Position numbers and translations under genes: made by a program
Shown here: one piece after another, positions 53,432-62,799 of the stretch
How positions within the stretch are numbered: position 1 is the first letter of the stretch
Layout of the letters: every line of letters begins with the position of its first letter
Notes under the pieces: model-generated
What the model was told of the DNA's origin: nothing
Seen by the model: only the letters and a program-made list of their open reading frames with translations
Databases searched by the model: none
Assembly: GCF_000166355.1 (NCBI RefSeq)
Contig: NC_014652.1
Span: 1,375,001 to 1,439,000, forward strand
Reading direction: 5' to 3'
DNA from: Caldicellulosiruptor hydrothermalis 108
GTDB lineage: Bacteria; Bacillota; Thermoanaerobacteria; Caldicellulosiruptorales; Caldicellulosiruptoraceae
Length of the DNA stretch: 64,000 bases

Positions 53432-54223
53432 TTACTCTTTTATTTTTTCTCTTAGAATTTCATAAAAGTTCCTTTGCTTAAGCCTTATAAGTTTTAACTT
53501 GTGTTGAGAAATCTTACATTCAACAAATTCTTCTGGCGCAAGCTCATCCACCAATCTGCCATCTACTACTACCTGAACATTTTCAGAAGATGAATTTTCC
53601 ACTTTTATTGTTCTTGTGCTGCCTAGTACAAGACTTCTTGAACTCAAAGAATGAGGACAAATAGGGGTGACTAAAATCACCCCCAGCTGTGGCTCAACTA
53701 TAGGTCCGCCTGCTGAAAGTGAATATGCAGTCGACCCAGTAGCTGTTGCTACTATGATACCGTCACTTCTATACTCCTGGGCAAACACACCGTCAATGTA
53801 AAGACACAGGTCCACTATGTTAAAAGTATTTCTGACAATACACACATCGTTCAGCGCAAAGAAAACCTTCTCTTTTACCTTTGCTTCAACAATGTGTCTC
53901 TCTTCAATAAAATACTCTTTCTTTAACAGATTGAAAATTGCCTTTTCAATATCATCTCCTACCTCTTCGGTAAGATACCCCAGCCTTCCACAGTTAATGG
54001 CAAGGACTGGTGTGGCTTCTATAGAAGCCTTTTCAACCACATTCAGAAGTGTACCATCTCCTCCTATTGTGATAAGGAGGTCAAAATTTTTTGCTTTTTT
54101 GTTCTCTTCATTTACCAGTAGCCAATTAACTCTGTTGTTGTTAAAAATTGATACAATATTTTCTAAGATTTCGCTACTGCGTTCTTTCTGAAAATTTACA
54201 AAAATTCCAACTACCATTTGCAA
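53432..54223 (-). CDS. nadK: NAD kinase
   Basis: About 263 residues. GGDGTLLNV near 60 with the catalytic Asp, NCGRLGYL near 80, and TATGSTAYSLSAGGP near 160. Phosphorylates NAD to NADP. Start uncertain: TTG 54223 is 7 bases after AAGGAG; ATG 54217 or 54229 are alternatives with poorer spacing. Confidence 0.93.
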   Translation of the reverse strand: MQMVVGIFVNFQKERSSEILENIVSIFNNNRVNWLLVNEENKKAKNFDLLITIGGDGTLLNVVEKASIEATPVLAINCGRLGYLTEEVGDDIEKAIFNLLKKEYFIEERHIVEAKVKEKVFFALNDVCIVRNTFNIVDLCLYIDGVFAQEYRSDGIIVATATGSTAYSLSAGGPIVEPQLGVILVTPICPHSLSSRSLVLGSTRTIKVENSSSENVQVVVDGRLVDELAPEEFVECKISQHKLKLIRLKQRNFYEILREKIKE

Positions 54224-54262
54224 AACCATACTCCTTTATCATGGCCAAAGCAAATTGTTTAT

Positions 54263-54607
54263 TTAACCAGCTGGCCAGGAAAATTTTCTGCCGCCAAGCA
54301 AGTGAAAGTGCAAGTGGTTAACAGTCTGGCCCCCATCAGCTCCACAGTTTACCACAATTCTGTATCCTTTCTCGTCAATTCCAAACTTTTTTGCCAATTC
54401 TTTTGCTACAACAAATACATGACCTATGAGTTCTTTGTGTTGCTGCTGGACAGCATTTAAATTTTCTATGTGTGTCTTAGGAACTATAAGGATGTGTACG
54501 GGTGCAGTGGGATTTATGTCTTTAAAAGCACAAACAAGCTCGTCCTCATACACAATCTCAGATTGAATCTCCTTATTTAAGATTTTGCAAAAGATACATT
54601 CACTCAT
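54263..54607 (-). CDS. hinT: HIT-family nucleotide hydrolase (HinT-like)
   Basis: 114 residues. N-terminal zinc-binding ECIFCKIL, and the C-terminal histidine triad in VNHLHFHLLGG. Purine-nucleoside phosphoramidase family. ATG at 54607 after GGGGAG; 2 bases after the alaS stop, so co-transcribed with alaS. Confidence 0.92.
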   Translation of the reverse strand: MSECIFCKILNKEIQSEIVYEDELVCAFKDINPTAPVHILIVPKTHIENLNAVQQQHKELIGHVFVVAKELAKKFGIDEKGYRIVVNCGADGGQTVNHLHFHLLGGRKFSWPAG

Positions 54608-54609
54608 TT

Positions 54610-57255
54610 TCAAGCACTCCCCTTTAATATATCTTTCAAAATATTCTCAGCTGTCTGCAATGCCATGTCTATCTTCAATACATCATTTCCACCGCCTTGG
54701 GCAAAATCTGGTCTTCCACCACCTTTTCCACCAAGTACTGAGCATACTTCTTTTACCACTTTTCCACAATCAACTCCCTTTTTAACTGCCTCTTTCGAAC
54801 ATGACATCAGTATTGTAACCTTGCTACCCTGCTGTATGATATTGAGCACAATTGCTTTTGAATCTCTTTCTTTAATCTTGTCAGTAAGAAGTTTTACATA
54901 GTCCATATCGTCTGTCTTTTTTCTGTTTACAATCAGCTTGAACTCACCATAATCAACCGCTTTGCTGTAAAGCGATGAAAGTTCATTTTCAACAACCAAA
55001 AGTTTATATTTTTCTACCTCGTTTTCAAGGTTTTTTATTTTGTTTTCAAGCTGTTCTATCTTCGATATTATCTCAGAATCAGTGCTGGCTTTCACTTTGC
55101 TTCTTAACTGTTTTAACGTCTGCTGGGTATTTAGAATAAACTCATAGACCTTGTTTCCAGTAATTGCCTCAATTCTTCTAACACCTGCAGCTACACTCGA
55201 CTCAGATATTATCTTGAACATTCCTATCTGGCCTGTGTTATCGACATGTGTTCCACCGCACAGTTCCATACTAAAATCGCCTATTTTTATAACTCTTACC
55301 ACATTTGAATACTTCTCGTCAAACAGAGCAGTTGCACCCATCCTCAAGGCACTGTCCAAATCTGTTACAATTTTTTCAACAGGGATAGCCTGTTGAATAA
55401 CGTTATTGACCATCTTTTCAATTTCAATTATTTGCTCCTCGGATAACGGTTCATAATGAGCAAAGTCAAATCTGAGTCTGTCAGGGCTAACCTGCGAACC
55501 ACTTTGTTGTGCGTGTTGCCCCAATATTTTCCTTAGTGCACTGTGTAAAAGATGTGTTGCTGTATGATTCTTCATTGTTGCAAGTCTCAGCTCTTCGTCT
55601 ACTTTAGCAACTACACTTGACAAAACAGATATCTCACCTTTTAAAACCTTTACCTTATGAAGAATTGTTCCCCTTGGTCCTTTCTTGACATCTAAAACCT
55701 CTGCTAAAACTCCTTCACCTTCTAAAATGCCCTTATCTGCAACTTGTCCACCACTTTCTGCATAAAAAGGAGTTTTGTCTAAGATAACAAAACACACATC
55801 ATCCTCTTTTGCATATGCTGTCTCTTCATTGTCCAGAAAAATCTTTAGTATCTTCGCCTCTTGTTTTAAAGTATCATAACCAACAAAAATTGTTTCAATG
55901 TCCTCATCAATGACAATGTTTATATCCTTCCACCCAGCATTTTCAAGTTCTTTTTGAGCAGCTCTTGCCCTTTCCTTTTGCTGCTGCATAAGCTCATCAA
56001 ATCTCTCTTGGTCAACAATAATCCCCTTTTCTGCAGCTATCTCTTTTGTGAGGTCAAGAGGAAATCCGTAAGTGTCATACATCTTAAATACAATTTCACC
56101 ATTTAAAATGGTTTCCTTGTTCTTCTTAAGCTTCTCAATCTCACTTTCAAGTATCTCAAGCCCAACATCAATTGTCTGATTGAACCTGCTTTCCTCGTTA
56201 TAGAGCACTTTCTTTATATACTCAGCTTTTTGAACAAGTTCTGGATACGGATTTTTGTAAGACTCTACAACCGTGTCTACAATAAGGTGCAAGAACGCTT
56301 CTTTTTTACCAAGCATCCTACCATGTCGTGCAGCACGCCTTATAAGCCTTCTCAAAACATACCCTCTTCCTTCGTTTGAAGGCAAAATACCATCACCAAT
56401 CATGAACACTGTGCCGCGAATATGGTCTGTGATGACACGAACCGATACATCTTTTTCTGCATCTTTTCCGTACTCATAGCTTGTGACTTCACATACCTTG
56501 TCACGAATAGCCTTCACTATATCAATGTCAAAAAGAGAATCAACCTCTTGCATAATTGCTGCAATTCTCTCAAGACCCATACCTGTGTCAATGTTTGGAT
56601 TTTTCAACTTGTGGTATACACCATTTTCATCCTTGTCAAACTGAGTAAAAACAAGATTCCAGAACTCAACAAATCTGTCACAATCACATCCGATACCACA
56701 AGTGGGCTTGCCACAACCCTTTTCCTCGCCTCTATCAAAGTATATCTCAGAACATGGTCCGCAAGGTCCTGTTCCTATTTCCCAGAAGTTATCCTCTTTA
56801 CCCATTCTTTTGATTCTATCTGGTTCTAAGCCTACCTCTTTGTGCCAAATTTCAAATGCCTCATCGTCTTCCTCATATATTGTAACCCATAACCTCTCTC
56901 TTGGAAGTTTCAAAACCTCTGTAACAAACTCCCACGCCCAGATAATAGCTTCTCTCTTGAAATAATCACCGAACGAAAAATTGCCCAGCATCTCAAAAAA
57001 GGTTGCATGTCTTGCTGTTTTACCCACTCTGTCGATATCTGGTGTTCTTATGCATTTTTGGCATGTGGTAATCCTTCGGCGAGGAGGTTCTTCAATTCCC
57101 AAAAAATATGGTTTTAGTGGTGCCATACCAGCGTTTATCAGAAGAAGACTTTTGTCATTTTTAGGAATAAGTGAAAAACTTGGCAGCCTCAAATGTCCTT
57201 TTGATTCAAAAAACTGGAGAAACTTTTCTCTTATCTCGTCTGTAGACATGTACAT
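54610..57255 (-). CDS. alaS: Alanyl-tRNA synthetase
   Basis: 881 residues, class II. Catalytic core at the N-terminus with motif 2 near RHATFFEMLGNFSFGD, editing domain with HTATHLLHSALRKILG near 565 and C-terminal zinc Cys/His in LCGGTHVDNTGQIG near 665, then a C-Ala domain. Start ATG 57255 (or 57249). A promoter lies upstream; no T-box element is seen in the 103-base gap. Confidence 0.95.
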   Translation of the reverse strand: MYMSTDEIREKFLQFFESKGHLRLPSFSLIPKNDKSLLLINAGMAPLKPYFLGIEEPPRRRITTCQKCIRTPDIDRVGKTARHATFFEMLGNFSFGDYFKREAIIWAWEFVTEVLKLPRERLWVTIYEEDDEAFEIWHKEVGLEPDRIKRMGKEDNFWEIGTGPCGPCSEIYFDRGEEKGCGKPTCGIGCDCDRFVEFWNLVFTQFDKDENGVYHKLKNPNIDTGMGLERIAAIMQEVDSLFDIDIVKAIRDKVCEVTSYEYGKDAEKDVSVRVITDHIRGTVFMIGDGILPSNEGRGYVLRRLIRRAARHGRMLGKKEAFLHLIVDTVVESYKNPYPELVQKAEYIKKVLYNEESRFNQTIDVGLEILESEIEKLKKNKETILNGEIVFKMYDTYGFPLDLTKEIAAEKGIIVDQERFDELMQQQKERARAAQKELENAGWKDINIVIDEDIETIFVGYDTLKQEAKILKIFLDNEETAYAKEDDVCFVILDKTPFYAESGGQVADKGILEGEGVLAEVLDVKKGPRGTILHKVKVLKGEISVLSSVVAKVDEELRLATMKNHTATHLLHSALRKILGQHAQQSGSQVSPDRLRFDFAHYEPLSEEQIIEIEKMVNNVIQQAIPVEKIVTDLDSALRMGATALFDEKYSNVVRVIKIGDFSMELCGGTHVDNTGQIGMFKIISESSVAAGVRRIEAITGNKVYEFILNTQQTLKQLRSKVKASTDSEIISKIEQLENKIKNLENEVEKYKLLVVENELSSLYSKAVDYGEFKLIVNRKKTDDMDYVKLLTDKIKERDSKAIVLNIIQQGSKVTILMSCSKEAVKKGVDCGKVVKEVCSVLGGKGGGRPDFAQGGGNDVLKIDMALQTAENILKDILKGSA

Positions 57256-57323
57256 CTTTCAATCAGCCTTTCCTTTTGGTATTTTTTAGAAGGTAGTTTT
57301 TATAATTTTTCAATACAATCAAA

Positions 57324-57352
57324 ATTTTATTAAAGCCAAATTACAAAGTCAA
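57324..57352 (-). promoter_or_regulatory. Likely alaS promoter
   Basis: Minus strand TTGACT (57347-57352), 17-base spacer, TAAAAT (57324-57329), about 70 bases before the alaS start. Confidence 0.55.
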
Positions 57353-57358
57353 CAATAT

Positions 57359-58423
57359 TCACTCAATCTTCTCAGATTTTATCCTTTTCATGATGTTAAT
57401 AAATATAATTTTTATTACTGCAGCAATAGGAATGGCAAAGAACATTGCAACAAACCCGAATATTTTGTTTGCTAAGATTATAACTATAATTATGGTAAGA
57501 GGATGAAGCCCGACTTTTGAACCAATAACTCGTGGGGATATGATAAAACTGTCAACTTGCTGAAGTAGGACTAAAAAAATTACAACCAATATAGCCTTTA
57601 TGTAGGAGTCAGAAAGAGCTATTATCACTGCTGGAATACTGCTAAATATTGGTCCAAAATAGGGAATCAAATTGCCAATACCAGTTATTACACCCAAAAG
57701 AGCTGCGTATCTTACAGAAAGCAGGGAAAATCCTACAAAGCTGAGCAGTCCAACTATAAAGGCGTCAAGAAGCTGTCCTCGAATATACTGATGAAGAACC
57801 CTATTTATATCAGCAAAGATATAAAGCCCTTCTTTTCTGTATTTCTCGGGTAATAACCATTTTATCCACATGACTAACCTTTTCCAATCCCTCAGGATAT
57901 AAAAAGATATAATAGGAATAAGAAGATAATACAAAATGTTAGAGGAAATACTCTTTACAATGTTTAAAAATATTGATAATGTTTGTTTGGAAATTCCTTC
58001 GATATTGATGGAATTAGCGTTTAGTATTTCTTTAATATCAATGTTTAGCTTATTCAAAAGTTTAGAATCAATCTCAAAAAACCACTTTTGAATGAGTGCT
58101 ATATGTTCAGGAACGTTTTGGATAAGCTGCTTAGTTTCGCTAACAAATAAAGGAATAAAATATACAAAGACCATAATAGTGATACCAAAGATTATTGCAA
58201 AAGAAATCAGGATTGAAATATCTCTTGAGCGAACCTTTTTTTCTAAAAAATCTACCCAGGGTTTTAAGAGATATGATAAAAATAGTGCAATCAAAAACGG
58301 AATCAGAATCGGCCAGAATGCCTTCATATTAGCAAAAAAATAGATAACAATTGCAATTAGAGCTATGAACAATATGTCTGTAAAATATCTTTTCACCAAA
58401 TTTATTATGTGCACTTTTAACAC
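57359..58423 (-). CDS. AI-2E family transporter (PerM-like permease)
   Basis: 354 residues with about eight membrane segments in the family pattern: two N-terminal helices, a soluble stretch (residues 95-150), then helices with GIGNLIPYFGPIFSSIP near 265. The family includes AI-2 exporters and Na+/H+ antiporters, so the substrate is open. Upstream of alaS and downstream of the small ORF. Confidence 0.85.
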   Translation of the reverse strand: MLKVHIINLVKRYFTDILFIALIAIVIYFFANMKAFWPILIPFLIALFLSYLLKPWVDFLEKKVRSRDISILISFAIIFGITIMVFVYFIPLFVSETKQLIQNVPEHIALIQKWFFEIDSKLLNKLNIDIKEILNANSINIEGISKQTLSIFLNIVKSISSNILYYLLIPIISFYILRDWKRLVMWIKWLLPEKYRKEGLYIFADINRVLHQYIRGQLLDAFIVGLLSFVGFSLLSVRYAALLGVITGIGNLIPYFGPIFSSIPAVIIALSDSYIKAILVVIFLVLLQQVDSFIISPRVIGSKVGLHPLTIIIVIILANKIFGFVAMFFAIPIAAVIKIIFINIMKRIKSEKIE

Positions 58424-58461
58424 CTCAAATTAAAAATTATTTAAGACCTTGATAAGATATT

Positions 58462-58486
58462 AAAAAAGAGGGAAGAAAACCTTCCC
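58462..58486 (-). terminator. Terminator after the small ORF
   Basis: Stem GGGAAG / CTTCCC, 5-base loop, followed on the minus strand by TCTTTTTTA. Overlaps the last base of the small ORF stop. Confidence 0.7.
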
Positions 58487-58647
58487 TATCGCAAAAGCTT
58501 ATTTACCATAGTCATCAGCTTTTTAGCAATCATTCTTTTTAAAAGTTTATTTTTCATGCTCCTTGGAGATGTCTGGGACAGCATGGCAGATATAATCCCG
58601 CCTACTATGCTTCCTATCAATACATGTTTTGCAGAAATTCTTTTCAA
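58486..58647 (-). CDS. Small basic protein of 53 residues, unknown function
   Basis: Starts at TTG 58647, 7 bases after GAGGTG. Sequence begins LKRISAKHVLIGSIVGGIIS; a short glycine-rich hydrophobic segment (residues 8-23) precedes a Lys/Arg-rich helix (KNKLLKRMIAKKLMTMVNK). The plan recalls YtxH-like or other small membrane-associated proteins. Sits 11 bases after the PRC-barrel gene, so probably in the same transcript; a terminator directly follows. Real gene likely from the ribosome binding site and spacing, but no homology could be checked. Confidence 0.6.
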   Translation of the reverse strand: MKRISAKHVLIGSIVGGIISAMLSQTSPRSMKNKLLKRMIAKKLMTMVNKLLR

Positions 58648-58658
58648 GATTTCACACC

Positions 58659-59105
58659 TCAGCTTAATATTTTATTTTCTCTTAATATTATTTCCTCAGG
58701 GCTCAATATTATTTTTTTATTTTTTATATAACTCCAAATACTCTCTGAAACCTGATATTCTGTTATTTTAAAGTTGTCAGAATCAAATACTATGTCAATT
58801 ACAATCCCAATTAAAAACCCATTTTCATCTATCACTTCTTTCAAAAAAATTTCTTGTGCTCTTAAAAATGGAAAGCTGTCAATGGAAGTATGAATGCTGC
58901 GGACAATCAAAAGTTGATTGTTTATAGACTCAATGTCCTCTGTCGGCACATATGCGCACGATGGTATTTTAAATGAGTTTTTTACTCGTACCTTAAACCC
59001 AATCACCTTGTCATCTCTGAGTAACATGTCTTCTACTTTTCCTGTTATCTTATTATCTAAATTAAGGACGGGTTTGTTTTTCAAGATAGAAAATGAAATC
59101 TTCAT
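58659..59105 (-). CDS. PRC-barrel domain protein
   Basis: 148 residues with two PRC-barrel-like halves: PVLNLDNKITGKVEDMLL, then CAYVPTEDIESI at the N-terminus, and EVIDENGFLIGIVIDIVFD, then KITEYQVSES at the C-terminus. Resembles YrrD-type proteins found near alaS. Function unknown; the fold occurs in RimM and photosynthetic reaction centre H subunits. Confidence 0.75.
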   Translation of the reverse strand: MKISFSILKNKPVLNLDNKITGKVEDMLLRDDKVIGFKVRVKNSFKIPSCAYVPTEDIESINNQLLIVRSIHTSIDSFPFLRAQEIFLKEVIDENGFLIGIVIDIVFDSDNFKITEYQVSESIWSYIKNKKIILSPEEIILRENKILS

Positions 59106-59125
59106 AGGCTCTTAAAACATTAAAT

Positions 59126-61117
59126 TTATTGTTCTAACTTTATATTCTTCACAAAATCAGCGAGTGTTATCACAAAGTCTTCGTTATGCTCAGTATCTAT
59201 GTTTTCTTCTTCGTGCAAATCTTTTAAAGACAACGCAACCCTTCGCTTTTCTTCATCAATCTCTATAACCTTTGCTCTCAAGCTATCTCCAACTTTATAT
59301 ACGTTATGTGGTCTTTGGTTGTATCCAAGTGGAATATTTGAAATGTGAACAAAACCATCAACATCATGTTCTGTGATCCACACAACAAGTCCAAAAGGTA
59401 ACACCTTTGTCACTTCACAGTCTACAAGCATTCCCAAATACAAGTTTTTAATCTTTTTTATCCACTCATCATCTTGAGTCTTTTTTATGCTAAGATAAAT
59501 CTGTTTTTTATTCTTGTCTATATCAAGAATCTTCACCTTGACTTTCTCGCCAATTTCAAATAATTTTTTAAGGTCTGCACCTTTTTTCAAATATCCAACT
59601 TCACTTGCAGGTACAAAACCGCGCAGGTTCTCAAAATTTACCACAATGCCTTTTTGTTTTATCTCAGCAATAATGCCTTCATATTCTCTGGAAAAATCCA
59701 AAGATTCTATCTGTTTAATAAATCTCTCCTCTTCTTTTTGTTTTAGCAAAGATTTCCGACTACCAAAAGCTATCTTTTTTTCTTTGTTGACATCTGTAAT
59801 TTCTATTTCAAATATCTTTCCTATATCCGAAGTTTGAAGGTCTTCACCCCACTGAGAAATTGGCACATACACATTTGTCCCTCTAAAGTCACAAACAATG
59901 CTTTTTTCTTTAATTGACTTTACAACCACTCTTACAGATTCTTTATTTTCATACTTCGAAAGCAGCTCTTCAAAACCATGAAGCACATCTGCCCGATATT
60001 TTGATAAAACCACATTTCCTTCTTCATCTGACTCTTTTATCACTACCGCTTCGATTGTCTCGCCTATCTTAAACAGGTCCTTCAAATTTACATTTCCATT
60101 CTTGATGACTTCATCCTTGTAAATTATACCCTCTGCTTTGTAACCAATATCAACAAGCACATAATCTTCCTCAACTTTTATTATCCTGCCTTTTACAACC
60201 TCACCTCTTTGCACTGTCAAAAAGTTTCTACCGATAAACCTCTCAAAATCTTTCAGACTCATTTCATTGAACTTCTCTTCCAGATGTTTTACCACCTCTT
60301 CAATCTGTTCAGGAGAAGTGGAAGCACCTGCTGTCACTCCAATGCTCTTTATATGGCTATCTAATTTTATTGAATCTAAATCTTCAACCTTGTCAATAAA
60401 AAATGTAGGTTTTATCTCCTTCAGAAGCTGATACAACTTGTTGGTATTAGAACTTTTCTTATCACCGACCACCAACATCATGTCCACATGCTTTGCAAGT
60501 TCTTGAGCTTCCTTTTGCCTGTTTATTGTTGCCTTGCATATTGTGTCAAATACTTTATAATTTGTATGAGTCTCCAAAAACTCTCTTATATCGCTCCATT
60601 TTTTACTGTCAAATGTGGTCTGACAGACAACTGCAGCTTTGCCTTCAATTTGATTAATTGCTTCTTTTACTTTTTCAATGCTATCTACAACAAAACATTT
60701 TCTATTATTGCTAACATGACCAACAATTCCTTTTACTTCTGGATGATTCATATCTCCAACAACAATTATGTCATACCCGTTTTCTGAATGTTCCTTTACT
60801 ATTTCGTGAATCTTTTTAACATACGGGCATGTAAAATCATAAACTTTCTCTGCCCTTTTTTCAATCTCGGCATACTCCTCCATTGAAACACCGTGAGAAC
60901 GTATAAAAACTATATCTTCCCTCCCAATTTGCTCAATATCCTCTATAACTTCTACACCTAAATCTTTCAATTTATCTATAACATAGCTATTATGTATTAA
61001 CATTCCATACACCTTTATAGATTTTCCCTTATTTGCTTTTGCCCATGCCAAAACACCTTCTACTGCTCTTTGAACACCAAAGCAAAATCCAGCACTTTGT
61101 GCAACTTTAATAATCAT
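59126..61117 (-). CDS. ispH: IspH (HMBPP reductase) fused to ribosomal protein S1-like domains
   Basis: 663 residues. Residues 1-285 are IspH with the three [4Fe-4S] cysteines at C12 (AQSAGFCFGVQRAV), C97 (FTCPYVKKIH) and C194 (TICKATINRQ) and the TAGASTSPEQIEEVV tail; this makes IPP and DMAPP. Residues 303-650 are four S1 RNA-binding repeats (for example GEVVKGRIIKVEEDYVLVDI and GLVVWITEHDVDGFVHISN). The fusion is known in Clostridia, where the S1 part is assumed to stand in for RpsA. Confidence 0.95.
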   Translation of the reverse strand: MIIKVAQSAGFCFGVQRAVEGVLAWAKANKGKSIKVYGMLIHNSYVIDKLKDLGVEVIEDIEQIGREDIVFIRSHGVSMEEYAEIEKRAEKVYDFTCPYVKKIHEIVKEHSENGYDIIVVGDMNHPEVKGIVGHVSNNRKCFVVDSIEKVKEAINQIEGKAAVVCQTTFDSKKWSDIREFLETHTNYKVFDTICKATINRQKEAQELAKHVDMMLVVGDKKSSNTNKLYQLLKEIKPTFFIDKVEDLDSIKLDSHIKSIGVTAGASTSPEQIEEVVKHLEEKFNEMSLKDFERFIGRNFLTVQRGEVVKGRIIKVEEDYVLVDIGYKAEGIIYKDEVIKNGNVNLKDLFKIGETIEAVVIKESDEEGNVVLSKYRADVLHGFEELLSKYENKESVRVVVKSIKEKSIVCDFRGTNVYVPISQWGEDLQTSDIGKIFEIEITDVNKEKKIAFGSRKSLLKQKEEERFIKQIESLDFSREYEGIIAEIKQKGIVVNFENLRGFVPASEVGYLKKGADLKKLFEIGEKVKVKILDIDKNKKQIYLSIKKTQDDEWIKKIKNLYLGMLVDCEVTKVLPFGLVVWITEHDVDGFVHISNIPLGYNQRPHNVYKVGDSLRAKVIEIDEEKRRVALSLKDLHEEENIDTEHNEDFVITLADFVKNIKLEQ

Positions 61118-61139
61118 TCTTTTTACTTCCCCTCTTTCA

Positions 61140-61715
61140 TTATTTTAGGATAAGTTCTTTAATTTCATTCATAATTGTATCTACAATCTCTTGATTATCC
61201 ATACAGTTATCTCTAAATTCCATTGGTCTTCCGATTCTCACTCTTATCCTACCAAATGGAACTATTTTCCCAGAAATACCAACTGGTAAAACTTTTACAC
61301 CTGTTGCTTTAATTACAGTTGCAACTCCTTTTTCACCTTTTAAAATAATTTCTTTTGTCCTGTTTCTTTTTCCTTCCGGGAAAATACCCAGAATATTGCC
61401 AGATCTTATAACCTCTATAGCTTTTTTTATTGCTCCAATATCGCTTTTGCCTCGCTTGACAGGAAAAGCTCCAAACGCTTTGATGATTGGTGCAAGCCAC
61501 CATATTCTAAAAAGTTCACTTTTGGCCATAAAATATACTCGCCTGTCGAATATAAGTATAATCAAAACTGGATCAAGATAACTTCTGTGATTTGCGCAGA
61601 TAATAAAAGGACCTTCTGGTATATTTTCTTTCCCTTCAACTCTTATGAAAAAGATACACTTTAAAATGATAAAAGCAACTTTCCGAATAAGGTTGAGAAA
61701 AAAATTATACTTCAT
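61140..61715 (-). CDS. plsC: 1-acyl-sn-glycerol-3-phosphate acyltransferase
   Basis: 191 residues. Catalytic block I is ICANHRSYLDP (H-x4-D), block III is GIFPEGKRNRT near 115, and there is an N-terminal hydrophobic segment. Acylates lysophosphatidic acid to phosphatidic acid. Overlaps cmk by 11 bases, a common clostridial pair. Confidence 0.92.
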   Translation of the reverse strand: MKYNFFLNLIRKVAFIILKCIFFIRVEGKENIPEGPFIICANHRSYLDPVLIILIFDRRVYFMAKSELFRIWWLAPIIKAFGAFPVKRGKSDIGAIKKAIEVIRSGNILGIFPEGKRNRTKEIILKGEKGVATVIKATGVKVLPVGISGKIVPFGRIRVRIGRPMEFRDNCMDNQEIVDTIMNEIKELILK

Positions 61716-62385
61716 CTTTGACCACCTTGTAAAAAAGCTCTAAAACCTTTTGCAAGACCTCTTCAATTGAAAGAGAAGTCGAATCTATGACAATGGCATC
61801 CTCAGCTACTCTCAAAGGGGCAAACTCTCTTGTCATATCATTCTGGTCTCTTTTCTTTATCTCATCTAAAAGTTGATAATAGTCTACCTCATATCCTTTT
61901 TGCTTCAGTTCTAAAAACCTTCTCTTTGCTCTTTCCTCTGCCGTGGCCGTCAAAAAGATTTTTAACTCGGCATTTGGCAGAACATGAGTTCCTATATCTC
62001 TTCCGTCCATTATAACCCCTTTTTGTTTTGCTAACTCTTGCTGCATCTTTACAAGTCTTTCTCGTACTTCTCTTATTTTTGATACGTCAGATGCATACAT
62101 TGAAACCTCGGGCTGGCGAATTTTTTCTGTGACATCTTCACCATCTAAAAAGACAAGCTGCCTGCCATCCACAAGTTTTATTTGTATATCAGTTGAGTTT
62201 AAAATCTCAACAATCTTTCTACTGTCATGCGGTGAGATATTGTTCTTAAGTACTTTGAGCCCAACAGCTCTGTACATTGCACCTGTATCGATATGAATAT
62301 ATCCAAGTTGGCTTGCTAAAAGCTTTGAAATTGTACTTTTTCCTGCCCCTGCAGGACCATCAATTGCAATGTTAATCTTCTTCAT
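61705..62385 (-). CDS. cmk: Cytidylate kinase
   Basis: 226 residues. P-loop IDGPAGAGKSTISK at residues 6-19; CMP-binding YIHIDTGAMYRAVG near 30; MDGRDIGTHVLPNAELKIFL near 125. Phosphorylates CMP/dCMP. Overlaps aroH by 4 bases. Confidence 0.94.
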   Translation of the reverse strand: MKKINIAIDGPAGAGKSTISKLLASQLGYIHIDTGAMYRAVGLKVLKNNISPHDSRKIVEILNSTDIQIKLVDGRQLVFLDGEDVTEKIRQPEVSMYASDVSKIREVRERLVKMQQELAKQKGVIMDGRDIGTHVLPNAELKIFLTATAEERAKRRFLELKQKGYEVDYYQLLDEIKKRDQNDMTREFAPLRVAEDAIVIDSTSLSIEEVLQKVLELFYKVVKDEV

Positions 62386-62756
62386 AAATCTTCACCTTTC
62401 TCATTAGTTAAGTCTTCTCTGAGTTTTGTTGCTTCTTTCAAATAAACATGTTTAGGAGTAAAGCTATTATCTCTTTGGATAAGCATAAGAAGCCTAATAC
62501 ACCTACTTAGCGCTCCTTCAATGTCAAGCTCTTGAGCACATATAAGAGGAATGTCCACAAATCCCATGAGTCTTGCTGCATATGCTGGAAAAGCCGATTT
62601 TAGGTCTTTGGTCATTGTAAACAAAATAAAAACAATCTCCTCTTTTTTAAGATTGTTTCTAAGCATAATTTCATTCAAAAGTTCTTGAGTACATCTGACA
62701 ATCTCCTCTTTGCAATCATTCTCAACAGTTGTAGCACCTCTTATTGCAAAAACCAA
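62382..62756 (-). CDS. aroH: Chorismate mutase, AroH type
   Basis: About 124 residues, close to the usual AroH length. N-terminal VFAIRGATTVENDCKEEIV and C-terminal IRLLMLIQRDN. Converts chorismate to prephenate. TTG 62756 is chosen (7 bases after AGGGGG, and family members start just before the AIRGATT motif); ATG 62762 sits next to the site. Confidence 0.9.
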   Translation of the reverse strand: MVFAIRGATTVENDCKEEIVRCTQELLNEIMLRNNLKKEEIVFILFTMTKDLKSAFPAYAARLMGFVDIPLICAQELDIEGALSRCIRLLMLIQRDNSFTPKHVYLKEATKLREDLTNEKGEDL

Positions 62757-62799
62757 GGTCATTCCCCCTACTAATCTTTTATCTTTTGCACAAAAACTT

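Noticed and set aside
54610-57358. T-box riboswitch upstream of alaS
   Set aside because: The gap is only about 100 bases and contains no T-box sequence (TGGNACC) or antiterminator; a plain promoter explains it.
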